From: a virus
IMG/VR virus record: IMGVR_UViG_3300048839_001590
Location: 1 to 38,209 of that record
DNA: 38,209 nt
Strand: one strand, 5' to 3'
In this document: in pieces, positions 1-7,416 of the stretch
How the letters are laid out: every line of letters starts with the position of its first letter
Numbering within the stretch: the first letter of the stretch is position 1
Program-made: the position numbers and the translations under genes
Notes under the pieces: model-generated
The model's input: the letters and a program-made list of their open reading frames with translations, nothing else
Databases searched by the model: none
Told to the model about the DNA's origin: nothing

Positions 1-8
1 AACAAAAA

Positions 9-13
9 CGATT
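9..13. repeat. Left copy of 5-bp target-site duplication CGATT
   Basis: CGATT here is repeated at 38122..38126. The bases before it (1..8) continue the host reading frame found after the right copy when read on the minus strand. A 4-bp CGAT duplication with the element starting at T13 is also possible; 5 bp matches Mu. Confidence 0.6.
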
Positions 14-43
14 GTCAGGATTCTGTGTAAATAAGGGGGTAAA

Positions 44-57
44 AATGAATTGTACAT
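44..57 (+). promoter_or_regulatory. Candidate left-end transposase binding site
   Basis: AATGAATTGTACAT lies about 30 bp inside the left end. The right end, read on the other strand, carries AACGAATTGTACAT and AACGAAATGTACAC. This inverted arrangement near both termini is what end-binding sites of a MuA-type transposase look like. Further TGTACA cores at 439..444 and 502..507 may be internal sites. Binding itself is inferred. Confidence 0.5.
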
Positions 58-187
58 AAACACACTTCTAATCAATACTACTGAACCTTGCAATGAATGA
101 GGCTTTGAGCGTGCTTTTTCCCGCGCGGCAAAAAAAACGTTTTGCGCAAATTGCTTTAAAATGATTCAATAAAGGTTTAATAAAGCA

Positions 188-201
188 CCCCTTAAAAGGG
201 G
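188..201. repeat. Palindrome CCCCTTAAAAGGGG (copy 1)
   Basis: Short near-perfect palindrome, first of three similar sites in the left end. Its form suits a dimeric DNA-binding protein better than a terminator, because no T-run follows. Confidence 0.5.
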
Positions 202-363
202 CTTAATACCTGCTTAGGTTTAATTCAAACCATAATAAGCGGGTATTTGCATTAATTGCGGTGTTTAAATGCACAGAAGGCCTTAAAATAGGTTACGGTA
301 CCAGCGCCCATCGGGCCGGGGATCTCCTGGCAAACAAATATCTCAAAAAAAGGTGATTTTTCT

Positions 364-399
364 AAATGGGGTGCCAAATGGGGTGCCAAATGGGGTGCC
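364..399 (+). repeat. Three tandem copies of a 12-bp repeat
   Basis: AAATGGGGTGCC occurs three times without interruption at 364..375, 376..387 and 388..399. An open frame across it reads NGVP three times but starts only at GTG and has no other protein character, so the repeat is taken as a DNA element. Confidence 0.8.
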
Positions 400-417
400 A
401 AAACCATGTTTTTTATA

Positions 418-434
418 CCCCTTAAGAGGGGGGG
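418..434. repeat. Near-palindrome CCCCTTAAGAGGGG (copy 2)
   Basis: CCCCTTAAGA followed by a run of G. It lies 5 bp before a TGTACA core (439..444). Related to the sites at 188..201 and 471..486. Confidence 0.5.
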
Positions 435-470
435 ATAGTGTACAAAAATGCCCTAAAAAACGACGTTTTA

Positions 471-486
471 CCCCCTTAAGGGGGGG
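471..486. repeat. Palindrome CCCCCTTAAGGGGG (copy 3)
   Basis: The most perfect of the three left-end palindromes, with a core of CCCCCTTAAGGGGG. Another TGTACA core follows at 502..507. The spacing between copies 2 and 3 is about 53 bp, near five helical turns. Confidence 0.5.
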
Positions 487-614
487 TGCTAATACACTTT
501 TTGTACAACTCAAATTGTGCCTATTTAGCTTATGTTCAACAAAATAGATTAAAAAAAGAGTCTAAAGTGCGCGCGTGTGATGCACAAATTGTTTAATATT
601 GTAAAAAACTAAGT

Positions 615-779
615 ATGAAAATTATTGAATGGATTCGAGAAAGAGCAGCAATCAGAATGAGAAAAAAGATCATACTGAAGCTTCTTGCCAATAGAAACTA
701 TATTCCAAGTGGAATCGACACAAGAAGAGAAGCCGATCGGATTATTTATTATATTAAAACCGGTTCCTTCTCTGGTTGA
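615..779 (+). CDS. Small basic protein, unknown function
   Basis: A 54-residue ORF starts at ATG 615 with MKIIEWIRERAAIRMRKK and ends at TGA 777..779. It is strongly basic in its N-terminal half and contains a RREADRIIYYIKTG segment that looks helical. I do not recognise the family. It is the first candidate gene inside the left end and precedes another small ORF. Codon use is ordinary for the element, but a short ORF like this could arise by chance. Confidence 0.4.
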   Translation: MKIIEWIRERAAIRMRKKIILKLLANRNYIPSGIDTRREADRIIYYIKTGSFSG

Positions 780-819
780 GGTGGCTAGGAGGGAATATTT
801 TCATTTTGATTATCAAAAG

Positions 820-1167
820 ATGGGAAAACTTGAATTAAGAGTTGCGTTTGATATTATTGATGAAACAGGATCTGTCGTTCAGGCTATAAAGAATTATCCG
901 AATGGGCTTATTATTCCTCTTACAGCTAATACCATAACTGATAAGGATTGTTTTATGTTAGAGAACGTAATTATTAACAGGGTATCAGGCTTCATGATGA
1001 ATGAACATCTTTCTCATCTATTTGGACACCAGGATAAGGATCTAAAGGCGCCCAGTAATACTCTGATTTATAAATCTGAAGAGCTCTGTTTTGAATACTC
1101 TCTTGCTCGCATAGAATTACAAGATCTTCACAATAGCGACGAACGAAAGGATCAAGACGAAGCTTAA
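820..1167 (+). CDS. Hypothetical protein at left end
   Basis: From ATG 820 the product is 115 residues beginning MGKLELRVAFDIIDETG. The frame is open back to a TTG at 685, but that part overlaps the 615..779 ORF and lacks ATG, so 820 is preferred; a GTG at 781 is another possibility. The sequence is soluble, mixed alpha/beta in character and unrecognised. Its 3' part overlaps the convergent minus-strand ORF at 992..1312 by 176 bp. Both frames have plausible codon use, and at least one of them should be real. Confidence 0.45.
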   Translation: MGKLELRVAFDIIDETGSVVQAIKNYPNGLIIPLTANTITDKDCFMLENVIINRVSGFMMNEHLSHLFGHQDKDLKAPSNTLIYKSEELCFEYSLARIELQDLHNSDERKDQDEA

Positions 1168-1312
1168 TATCTACATAAATCTGATGTTTTGGATTCTGTC
1201 GTTGCAAAGAATCCAGAGCCTGCCAGAAATTCATGTTTTTCAAGCCGCAATTATCCCTTGATCTTTCTGTAAAAAGTAGTGGATTGTACTTATAACTTAC
1301 TTTCACTCTCAT
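992..1312 (-). CDS. Hypothetical protein downstream of repressor
   Basis: A 106-residue ORF begins 10 bp after the repressor stop in the same direction, starting MRVKVSYKYNPLLF and containing MNFWQALDSLQRQNP. Codon use looks natural and the spacing suggests co-transcription with the repressor, as for lysogeny-associated cargo. No family is recognised. It overlaps the end of the plus-strand ORF 820..1167, so one of the pair may be a shadow. Confidence 0.4.
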   Translation of the reverse strand: MRVKVSYKYNPLLFTERSRDNCGLKNMNFWQALDSLQRQNPKHQIYVDIKLRLDPFVRRYCEDLVILCEQESIQNRALQIYKSEYYWAPLDPYPGVQIDEKDVHSS

Positions 1313-1322
1313 TTTGAAATTT

Positions 1323-2009
1323 TTATTCGAGTCTGATTACTCCTATTACCAGGGCTATACCGGTTACTTCATCTATTGGGATCTCGAATGGGTCGTATTC
1401 CTTATTATCTGAAATAGCCAGGATATTTTTTTCCAAGGATCCTTTCTTAAGACGCTTAACGAGTAGCCCCTGTTCGCGGGTGGCTATTACATGACACTTA
1501 TTCCACTGGATAAACTTACTGTCATTGAGCTTCCGGCAGGCTATAATATCTCCGCTGCTATACTTTGGATACATACTACTGCCTTTCACCCGAATCATAA
1601 AATCTATTCCATTAAAGTCAGGCACAACATAATTTGCCTCAATATCCTGATCGGTAATTGCAAAATCTCCGCTACCGAATCCGGCCGCCACCTCCATGCT
1701 TACCAGCGGAATGCCAATTCCTTGAACGCTGGATATCTGGGCAACCGGTTGCTCTTCCCTTTCTTTCTGTTTCAGCATTGGCTCTTTGCCCGTTAATAGC
1801 CAGTCAGGGTTAACTAGAGGATACTTTACAATAAATTTCGCCATTATGTCCTCTGTTATACCCGTAGTTGCCTCTAATGTGCCTCTTGAAACACCTATGA
1901 TTTCATAAAACTTGCGCTTGCTAATCCCCAGAGATTCAGCAAAAAACAAAATTCTTTGTTTTATTGGCGAATTATATTGTATTTTTTCTTGCATAATGGC
2001 GAAATCCAT
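1323..2009 (-). CDS. CI/LexA-like prophage repressor (S24 peptidase)
   Basis: The 228-residue protein has an N-terminal helix-turn-helix region (residues about 15-75, with SKRKFYEIIGVSRGTLE) and a C-terminal S24 self-cleavage domain. In the latter, KGSSMYPKYSSGDII contains the expected catalytic serine (S145) and GLLVKRLKKG the lysine (K185). The segment AAGFGSGD near residue 109 is a plausible cleavage site. Such repressors hold a prophage silent and cleave themselves when RecA is activated. The gene is divergent from a small Ner/Cro-like gene with only 44 bp between their starts, the classic lysogeny switch. Translation could also start at M6. Confidence 0.9.
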   Translation of the reverse strand: MDFAIMQEKIQYNSPIKQRILFFAESLGISKRKFYEIIGVSRGTLEATTGITEDIMAKFIVKYPLVNPDWLLTGKEPMLKQKEREEQPVAQISSVQGIGIPLVSMEVAAGFGSGDFAITDQDIEANYVVPDFNGIDFMIRVKGSSMYPKYSSGDIIACRKLNDSKFIQWNKCHVIATREQGLLVKRLKKGSLEKNILAISDNKEYDPFEIPIDEVTGIALVIGVIRLE

Positions 2010-2010
2010 T

Positions 2011-2031
2011 GTATCATTGCATTAGTATCAT
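2011..2031. promoter_or_regulatory. Candidate operator with two GTATCAT repeats
   Basis: GTATCAT occurs at 2011..2017 and 2025..2031, 14 bp apart, between the divergent repressor and Ner/Cro-like starts. Direct repeats in this position are likely binding sites for one or both regulators. No clear promoter box of the TAnnTTTG type is visible beside them. Confidence 0.45.
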
Positions 2032-2053
2032 AAACGAAAAACCGTATAAAAGT

Positions 2054-2245
2054 ATGGAAAAAAAATTGACAGGCAAATTACCACAGATTTTTGTTGACCA
2101 GGGCGCGAAAGTGAGGCTAATGAAAATCATGAGTGTGTCGCACGTCACTGTGAGAGAGGCTCTACGGGGAAATATATCTACTCCTCTGGCGCTAAGAATA
2201 AGGAAAGCTGCTATAGAAAACGGTGGGGTTAGTCAGACGAAATAA
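2054..2245 (+). CDS. Ner/Cro-like small DNA-binding protein
   Basis: From ATG 2054 the product is 63 residues beginning MEKKLTGKLPQIFVDQG. The segment VRLMKIMSVSHVTVREALRG reads as a helix-turn-helix, with SVSHVTVREAL the likely recognition helix. Upstream codons back to a TTG at 2009 would run through the operator, so the ATG is preferred. Divergence from the S24 repressor gives it the place of Mu Ner or lambda Cro, a brake on repressor and early transcription. The assignment rests on position and size as much as on sequence. Confidence 0.65.
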   Translation: MEKKLTGKLPQIFVDQGAKVRLMKIMSVSHVTVREALRGNISTPLALRIRKAAIENGGVSQTK

Positions 2246-2406
2246 CATGCCTGATTCAAGATACCAGGTGCAACACCTTTTGTTTTTCTACTACCGAAAA
2301 GGCTGTAACTACCCGATACAATAACAAATACCGAATAGAAAGGTTTAACTAAATCAATCGATTATGGCAAAATTAAAAGTTTATCCAACAGCAACCGGCT
2401 CAAAAG
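2246..2406. other. Gap after Ner/Cro-like gene
   Basis: About 160 bp without a gene I trust. It would contain the promoter or 3' end of neighbouring cargo; a TTTTG tract occurs near 2278 but no matching downstream box is clear. Confidence 0.3.
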
Positions 2407-2838
2407 CTAAACCCGTGGGCGGAATGGATTATCATAGCCCTCGAAAGGAAACTTATAAAGCCGGAAATTCAGCAGAAATGGCGCCAGAGCATTGGCCGTT
2501 TCCGAGTGAAACTCACGATACGAGCCCCTATCAAGAATCAAGGATAAGGGTCGAAGGCCGTCGAGCAGATCAACAGTTGCAGAGGCTACTTGAAGTGCTG
2601 CAAGGCGAATTAATAAATTACGAGGGTGATTTACCCACTTCTTCTGCTCGCGTTGAGAAGGAGATAGCGAGATGTATTTCAGAATGTCTGGCAGATGTTG
2701 ATCGACAAAGGAAAGATATTCCTTATGTCCAATCTCTTTTACGAGTGTACAAAGTTGTTCTACCTCATCGGGACGGAAAGCCCACAGTATCTCTTCATAA
2801 GGTCCACGTGATCTTGCAAGATAATTTTCCAGACTCAT
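2407..2838 (-). CDS. Hypothetical cargo protein
   Basis: The 143-residue product begins MSLENYLARSRGPYEE and reads as a helical soluble protein, with amphipathic stretches such as RNLLIRLAALQVASATVDLL. No family is recognised. A longer plus-strand ORF (2364..2912) covers the same DNA; I prefer the minus frame because its hydrophobic pattern is regular and protein-like. It lies between the Ner-like gene and the transposase, where Mu-like phages often carry optional genes. The plus-strand ORF has the advantage of ending 4 bp before the gene at 2917, so the choice is uncertain. Confidence 0.45.
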   Translation of the reverse strand: MSLENYLARSRGPYEEILWAFRPDEVEQLCTLVKEIGHKEYLSFVDQHLPDILKYISLSPSQREQKKWVNHPRNLLIRLAALQVASATVDLLDGLRPLSLILDRGSYREFHSETANALAPFLLNFRLYKFPFEGYDNPFRPRV

Positions 2839-2916
2839 GTCTATGTAAGTTAATGAATATTCTTCTGGCTGACTGGATGAATACCACCACTAAGGTAATC
2901 ACTTTTTCATAAGGCC

Positions 2917-3186
2917 ATGAAAAAGCTAAGAAGATTGCTTCCTGCCGGTTTGGCTGAAAAGCTTGCGCTAAGAAGTATACGCAATAGCCAGGGCAGGAAA
3001 ACAATAAAACAATGGGAGGAGTTTGTAAGGCGAGTAAATGCCTCTTCCCCGAATTCAGATCCTCTAATTTCCAAATGGGCATGGTTTAAATTAGGTAAAC
3101 AGGTAGGTTTCGCACTAGGAATGTTACTCTTTAGCCTGCTTGCACTCATTCTTTCATTAGTGTATTTTTTTAATCAAATCAGTTGA
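2917..3186 (+). CDS. Small protein with C-terminal membrane segment
   Basis: Eighty-nine residues. The first 60 are basic and polar (MKKLRRLLPAGLAEKLALRS...), then VGFALGMLLFSLLALILSLVYFF forms one clear transmembrane helix near the C-terminus. The topology suggests a tail-anchored inner-membrane protein with its basic domain in the cytoplasm. It converges with the multi-pass membrane protein gene at 3218..3655. Function unknown; superinfection exclusion or another host-interaction role is only a guess from position. Confidence 0.6.
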   Translation: MKKLRRLLPAGLAEKLALRSIRNSQGRKTIKQWEEFVRRVNASSPNSDPLISKWAWFKLGKQVGFALGMLLFSLLALILSLVYFFNQIS

Positions 3187-3217
3187 ATGAAGCGTCCCAA
3201 TATGTTTCGCAGATTAT

Positions 3218-3655
3218 TCAGGCAAAGGTCAGACAGGCCGCGTAGAGTGTTAATAGCACTACCGATAAACCCAGGAGTGCATAACTCGTCTTTTCGCAGA
3301 TTACCGTGCTCTTTTTCATGGGTACTGCCACCGACATCATTTTCCGATTCTCATCTAGCGCTTTTTGAGCTTCAGCCTGAAATGATTGACACAGAAGTTC
3401 ATAACCTTTTGTATGATTATATATTGCTATTAGAATTATTAGGATACCGAGTGCAAGAAGCGCCGTTGAGAGAACAAATAGAACCCGGATATATAGGTCG
3501 GTTGACGTGCTGGTGTGGAGAGAAACTAGAATTCCAAGAACTCCTGACGCTCCAAGAAAAACATTTTGTAGAAAAGACAATTGTTTCGAAGAGGCTAGAA
3601 GAGACAGCTCTGCAATCCGCTCCCTCTGTGCAAGGTAATAACTAGAATCAATCAT
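3218..3655 (-). CDS. Membrane protein with three TM segments, possible exclusion/defence cargo
   Basis: The 145-residue product has hydrophobic segments at about residues 31-47, 55-80 and 121-143, separated by a charged helical stretch around LCQSFQAEAQKALDENRK. The pattern is far more protein-like than the plus-strand ORF on the same DNA. The arrangement (soluble N-terminal helix, TM hairpin, long helix, third TM) recalls small effector membrane proteins such as SLATT-type proteins, but I see no diagnostic motif. Transcribed against the early operon, it is probably expressed in the lysogen. A 10-bp inverted repeat sits just upstream of its start. Confidence 0.7.
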   Translation of the reverse strand: MIDSSYYLAQRERIAELSLLASSKQLSFLQNVFLGASGVLGILVSLHTSTSTDLYIRVLFVLSTALLALGILIILIAIYNHTKGYELLCQSFQAEAQKALDENRKMMSVAVPMKKSTVICEKTSYALLGLSVVLLTLYAACLTFA

Positions 3656-3658
3656 AGC

Positions 3659-3691
3659 GCTTAGTTTTTGGTTGGCGCCTTAAAACTAAGC
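3659..3691. promoter_or_regulatory. Inverted repeat upstream of membrane protein gene
   Basis: GCTTAGTTTT at 3659..3668 pairs perfectly with AAAACTAAGC at 3682..3691 across a 13-nt loop. It lies 3 bp upstream of the minus-strand start at 3655 and before the structured leader of the transposase. It could be an operator or a terminator; a T-run is contained in the arm rather than after it. Confidence 0.5.
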
Positions 3692-3862
3692 AAAATCCCC
3701 GGATAACGATCGTAAGCGGCCACATCGGAACCCGCCGGGGAACAAACCTTCAGAAAGGAGTCCCATAGGGGACTGGCAGCCGGGAAAAAGCGGCCCTCAA
3801 AAGCAGGGGAAAATGCTTGACATCCTGGAGAGACAGGCGATTTTTAAAACCGAACCTAACAA
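3692..3862 (+). ncRNA. GC-rich structured leader of the transposase operon
   Basis: About 170 bp before the transposase start is richer in GC than its surroundings and contains several self-complementary segments: CCCCGG near 3697 with CCGGGG near 3735, and AGTCCC ATA GGGGACT around 3759..3775. A 31-codon ORF (3813..3908) begins MLDILERQAIFKTEP and overlaps the transposase start in another frame, so it could be a leader peptide. I infer a 5' untranslated regulatory RNA; there is no match to a named riboswitch that I can recall. Confidence 0.35.
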
Positions 3863-5890
3863 ATGGAATACTACAAGAATACTCTCTGCATCTCCGTGGG
3901 AGAGCTAACCCAGGGCGAGCCAACATCGCCGGACCCCCGGGAGCAACCAATAATGACCTATTACGCTTGCAAGCACTACATAAATCGAAATCAACACGTC
4001 CGTTTACGCCGGGCGTGTAAAAACTCACCTGCGCTGCTTGCCTACGACAAGCTTCGAAGTGACATCAAGGCCAGGATATATTTTAAGATTGGGGATCCCT
4101 ACAAAGCTACTCCCAAGCATGCGTTTGAAGAGAGTATAAAAGGAGATCCTATTGCGCTTGCATTCTTCCGCGATCACCGATATAATGGTGACCGGTCTCT
4201 TCCAGAAAAGGCTAAAGCGGAGTACTATGCCAACGCAATAATACTGAACGCTACACGGGAAACACTCAACAGCAACAAGGCTTTTTGCGCAGCCCACAAG
4301 GGATCACTTAAGAACAGGTGGAATAGGATTCTTGATCTTATTAACCAGGTTGACAGAAAAGCATACCCACACACCCTTCCCTCAGATCCTCGTCGGTTGT
4401 CAGATAAGTTTCACCTGTATCAAAAGCACGGATACATAAGCCTGGTACATGCAGCCTTTGGGAATAAACACACCGAAAAGATCAACGACATGGGCAAGAT
4501 GTGGTTGTTATCTCGGTGGGCCAACCAGGTTGATAGATGTACATGCGAAGAACAGCTGCTGCTTGAGTATAACGAAAAAGCCTCTCTGGAGGGATGGAAG
4601 CAGATAAAGAGTACAGGTCCTATTCATAAATACCTTTTCAGAGAAGACATTCAGCCATTATGGCACGGTTACCGGTTCGGGGAGCTCAAGAGTAAGGAGA
4701 AGTTCGCTATGCAAATCTCCACCGAGCTTCCCTCTATGCGCGATTCGCTCTGGTACTCTGATGGTACAAAGCTCAATTATTACTATTTGACATCAGAAGG
4801 TAAAGTTGCCACATGCCAGGTATATGAAGTCATGGACGCTTACAGCGAGGTGTTTCTTGGATATCACATTAGTGCAACGGAAGATTACCAGGCACAATAT
4901 TATGCATACAAGATGGCATTTAAGACCTCCGGACACAAGCCATACCAGGTTGAATTTGACAATCAGGGTGGACACAAGAAACTTGAAGCCGGGGAGTTCT
5001 TCTCAAAATTGGCACACCTCGCCATCCGCACCCAGCCCTATAACGGAAAATCAAAAACCATTGAAAATGCTTTTTCGAGGTTCCAGCAAAACCACCTTAA
5101 GAAGGACTGGTTCTTCACGGGCCAGAACATAACCGCCAAACGGAATGAGAGCAAGGCTAACCTTGAATTCATAATGGCAAACAAAGATAAGCTGCCTTCG
5201 CTCGAAGAGGTAAAAGCAAGGTATAAGCAGCGTCGTGATGAGTGGCATCAGGGCGCGCACCCATCAACGGGCAGGCCACGACTGGAAATGTATTTCTCAA
5301 GCCATAATGACAAGTCACCGGTAGTTGATGCATGGGATATGGTAGATATGTTTTGGATCCTCCGCAAGGATCCGGTTACCTGCCGGGCATACGGTATCAC
5401 ATTTAAGGAGAAAAAAGCGCAGTATGATTACCTGGTATATTCCGCACCAAGAGTGCCGGATCAGGCATGGCTGCGAAACAATATCGATAAAAAGTTCTGG
5501 ATCAAATTCGATCCAGACGATATGGGAATCATTTACCTGTACGAAAAAGATGCCTCAGGGCTCCGATTTGTTACTGCAGCTGAAACAAAGATCACTGTAC
5601 ACCGCGGAATTCAGGAGCAGGAAGAAGGCGAAGCTGCATTGATCAAACAAATTATCGATGAAAATAAGCGTCTGCGAGAAGAATCGAAGAAGACAATGGA
5701 TGCGATCCTGAGGGAGCATGGTCAGGATGCAGAAAGTTACGGACTTTCTACTCCTGGGCTTAAAGGGATATCAAAGCACAAGACCAGGAAAAAAGCCGCC
5801 GTCGCAATTGATCCAGATAAGGCCATTAGCAACATGGTTCTGGTTTCCGAGGACGGGGAAGAAGATGAAAACTATTACAAGCATTACTAA
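3863..5890 (+). CDS. MuA-like DDE transposase
   Basis: The 675-residue protein begins MEYYKNTLCISVGEL, a start typical of Bacteroidetes Mu-like transposases, which supports ATG 3863 over the later ATG 3953. The N-terminal 250 residues hold DNA-binding helices. The catalytic core shows WYSDGTKL (D300), VEFDNQGG (D366) and KTIENAFSRFQ (E401), giving the DD(34)E spacing of retroviral-integrase-fold enzymes. The C-terminal part is a beta-barrel-like region followed by a charged tail that in MuA contacts MuB and ClpX. The enzyme cuts and joins the phage ends during lysogenisation and replicative transposition. The MuB-like gene follows 16 bp downstream. Confidence 0.95.
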   Translation: MEYYKNTLCISVGELTQGEPTSPDPREQPIMTYYACKHYINRNQHVRLRRACKNSPALLAYDKLRSDIKARIYFKIGDPYKATPKHAFEESIKGDPIALAFFRDHRYNGDRSLPEKAKAEYYANAIILNATRETLNSNKAFCAAHKGSLKNRWNRILDLINQVDRKAYPHTLPSDPRRLSDKFHLYQKHGYISLVHAAFGNKHTEKINDMGKMWLLSRWANQVDRCTCEEQLLLEYNEKASLEGWKQIKSTGPIHKYLFREDIQPLWHGYRFGELKSKEKFAMQISTELPSMRDSLWYSDGTKLNYYYLTSEGKVATCQVYEVMDAYSEVFLGYHISATEDYQAQYYAYKMAFKTSGHKPYQVEFDNQGGHKKLEAGEFFSKLAHLAIRTQPYNGKSKTIENAFSRFQQNHLKKDWFFTGQNITAKRNESKANLEFIMANKDKLPSLEEVKARYKQRRDEWHQGAHPSTGRPRLEMYFSSHNDKSPVVDAWDMVDMFWILRKDPVTCRAYGITFKEKKAQYDYLVYSAPRVPDQAWLRNNIDKKFWIKFDPDDMGIIYLYEKDASGLRFVTAAETKITVHRGIQEQEEGEAALIKQIIDENKRLREESKKTMDAILREHGQDAESYGLSTPGLKGISKHKTRKKAAVAIDPDKAISNMVLVSEDGEEDENYYKHY

Positions 5891-5906
5891 CCAAATACTA
5901 TTTACC

Positions 5907-6755
5907 ATGAATAAGCTACAAAAACAGCAGATCGCTGACAGATTGCAGGAATACTGTGATCGCTTCGGAAGCCAGAACCAGGCCTCCAACACTTTAAAGA
6001 ATGTCTCCTCTGCCACGGTCAACCAGATCCTTAACCGGAAATGGGAACTTATCAGTGATGAGATGTTTCGCAGCGTGGGGGCCCAGATCGGATGGCTATC
6101 GGATACCTCGTGGAATACGGTAGATACACGGGACATGAAAATGATGCAGCATCTATTGAAAGATGCACAGGAGAATAGCTTAGTGTTTGCTATCACTGGT
6201 GATGCCGGTACCGGGAAAACGCATGCCCTCAGAACTTATGTAAATGAGCATAAAGGAGCTTATCTCCTTCAGTGCAACGAGTTCTGGAACAGGAAGTATT
6301 TTCTGCAGGAAATGCTAAATGCAATCGGTCGAGACTCATCGGGCTATACTACTGGAGAGATGATGCAGGAGATTGTAATGGCTCTCAAAAAGCGGGAACA
6401 CCCACTGATAATCCTCGATGAAGCCGACAAGCTGAGCGATCAGGTGCTTTATTTCTTTATAACGCTGTATAATAACCTAGAGGATCACTGCGGTATTATT
6501 ATGATCGCAACTGATCATCTGGCGAAGCGTATTAAGCGCGGGCGCAAGCTTAACAAGAAAGGCTATAATGAGATATATAGCCGCATAGGTCGGAAATTCA
6601 TTGAGCTTAACGGCCTATCAAGCTCTGATATTGCGGCTGTCTGTGTTGCAAACGGGATTGAGGATCCCCGAGTGGTTAAGGAGGTTATTGAGGATAGCGA
6701 AATGGACCTTCGGCGCATAAAAAGAAAAATACATGCTCTAAAAAATGCGGCTTAA
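5907..6755 (+). CDS. MuB-like AAA+ ATPase, target-DNA activator
   Basis: From ATG 5907 the product is 282 residues. An N-terminal helix-turn-helix (residues about 1-60, with SQNQASNTLKNVSSATVNQIL) is followed by an AAA+ core with Walker A GDAGTGKTH and Walker B LIILDEADK. This order is that of MuB, which binds target DNA as an ATP-dependent filament, delivers targets to the transposase and gives target immunity. The frame is open upstream into the transposase gene, but the ATG just after that gene gives the canonical protein start. Confidence 0.92.
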   Translation: MNKLQKQQIADRLQEYCDRFGSQNQASNTLKNVSSATVNQILNRKWELISDEMFRSVGAQIGWLSDTSWNTVDTRDMKMMQHLLKDAQENSLVFAITGDAGTGKTHALRTYVNEHKGAYLLQCNEFWNRKYFLQEMLNAIGRDSSGYTTGEMMQEIVMALKKREHPLIILDEADKLSDQVLYFFITLYNNLEDHCGIIMIATDHLAKRIKRGRKLNKKGYNEIYSRIGRKFIELNGLSSSDIAAVCVANGIEDPRVVKEVIEDSEMDLRRIKRKIHALKNAA

Positions 6756-6768
6756 CCTCTTATTAAAT

Positions 6769-7404
6769 ATGGCTAAGAGGGTACTTAAACGTGCTGTTTC
6801 CGTCACAGAGCTTCTCTCCATGAAATACCGAACCTTGGACTTTCATGGCCCCTGGTATGATGCTTTCGGCCGGCCGGAGTCTGCAGGCATTTGGTTCGTT
6901 TGGGGGCAATCAGGCAGTGGAAAGAGCCGGTTTGTCGCACAGCTCTGCAGAGAGCTCTCGCGCTTTGGAAGAGTAGTATATAACTCACTTGAAGAGGCAA
7001 CGAGCTACACCATTCAGAAAACATTCCATGAGGAGGGCCTTGCAGAGGTAAATAGAAGGGTGGTACTGGTTACTGAAAGTATGGATGACCTCTCCGAACG
7101 CCTAATGAAAAGCAGAGATCTCCGGTTTGCAATAGTAGACAGCTTTCAGTATACACGGATGAACTACTCGCAATACATTGTGTTCAAGGAGAAGCTGCAG
7201 GGTAAGCTGATAATATTTGTTTCACATGCCGACGGCAAACAACCCTCAGGAAGATCTGCACGAGGGGTGATGTTCGATGCTTCACAAAAGATTTGGGTCG
7301 AAGGATTCAAGGCAATCACAACAGGAAGGTATATCGGACCCAATGGTGGCGAGTATGTCATATGGGCCGATGGAGCTGCCAAGTACTGGATGAGAGACAA
7401 GTAA
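6769..7404 (+). CDS. RecA/DnaB-fold P-loop ATPase
   Basis: The preferred start, ATG 6769, gives 211 residues; an upstream ATG at 6745 would overlap the MuB-like gene. Walker A is GQSGSGKSR at about residue 50. A Walker B-like hydrophobic strand RFAIVDSFQYT follows, and then LIIFVSHADGKQPSGRSARG, which resembles the region of RadA and DnaB-type ATPases after the DNA-binding loop. Close genes of this type occur in Bacteroidetes Mu-like phages after the B gene. It may help recruit host replication proteins to transposed DNA; that role is inferred. Confidence 0.7.
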   Translation: MAKRVLKRAVSVTELLSMKYRTLDFHGPWYDAFGRPESAGIWFVWGQSGSGKSRFVAQLCRELSRFGRVVYNSLEEATSYTIQKTFHEEGLAEVNRRVVLVTESMDDLSERLMKSRDLRFAIVDSFQYTRMNYSQYIVFKEKLQGKLIIFVSHADGKQPSGRSARGVMFDASQKIWVEGFKAITTGRYIGPNGGEYVIWADGAAKYWMRDK

Positions 7405-7416
7405 AAACAAAAATCA

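Larger units (their letters stand above)
58..614. other. Left-end non-coding region
   Basis: I see no convincing gene in these roughly 560 bases. They contain three near-palindromes of the form CCCCTTAA..GGGG (188..201, 418..434, 471..486), three tandem 12-bp repeats (364..399) and two TGTACA cores. The density of repeats suggests a regulatory or transposition-enhancer region comparable in place to the left end of Mu. Confidence 0.5.

Noticed and set aside
353-547. 64-codon ORF with three NGVP repeats
   Set aside because: It starts only at GTG, its repeats follow from the 12-bp DNA repeats, and the remainder has no protein character; the palindromes run through it.
2364-2912. 182-codon plus-strand ORF beginning MAKLKVYPTATGSK
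   Set aside because: It overlaps the minus-strand ORF 2407..2838, whose hydrophobic pattern is more regular. Kept as an alternative because its stop lies 4 bp before the gene at 2917.
3187-3645. 152-codon plus-strand ORF
   Set aside because: Antisense to a clear multi-pass membrane protein (3218..3655); its own sequence has no coherent domain despite starting right after the previous stop.
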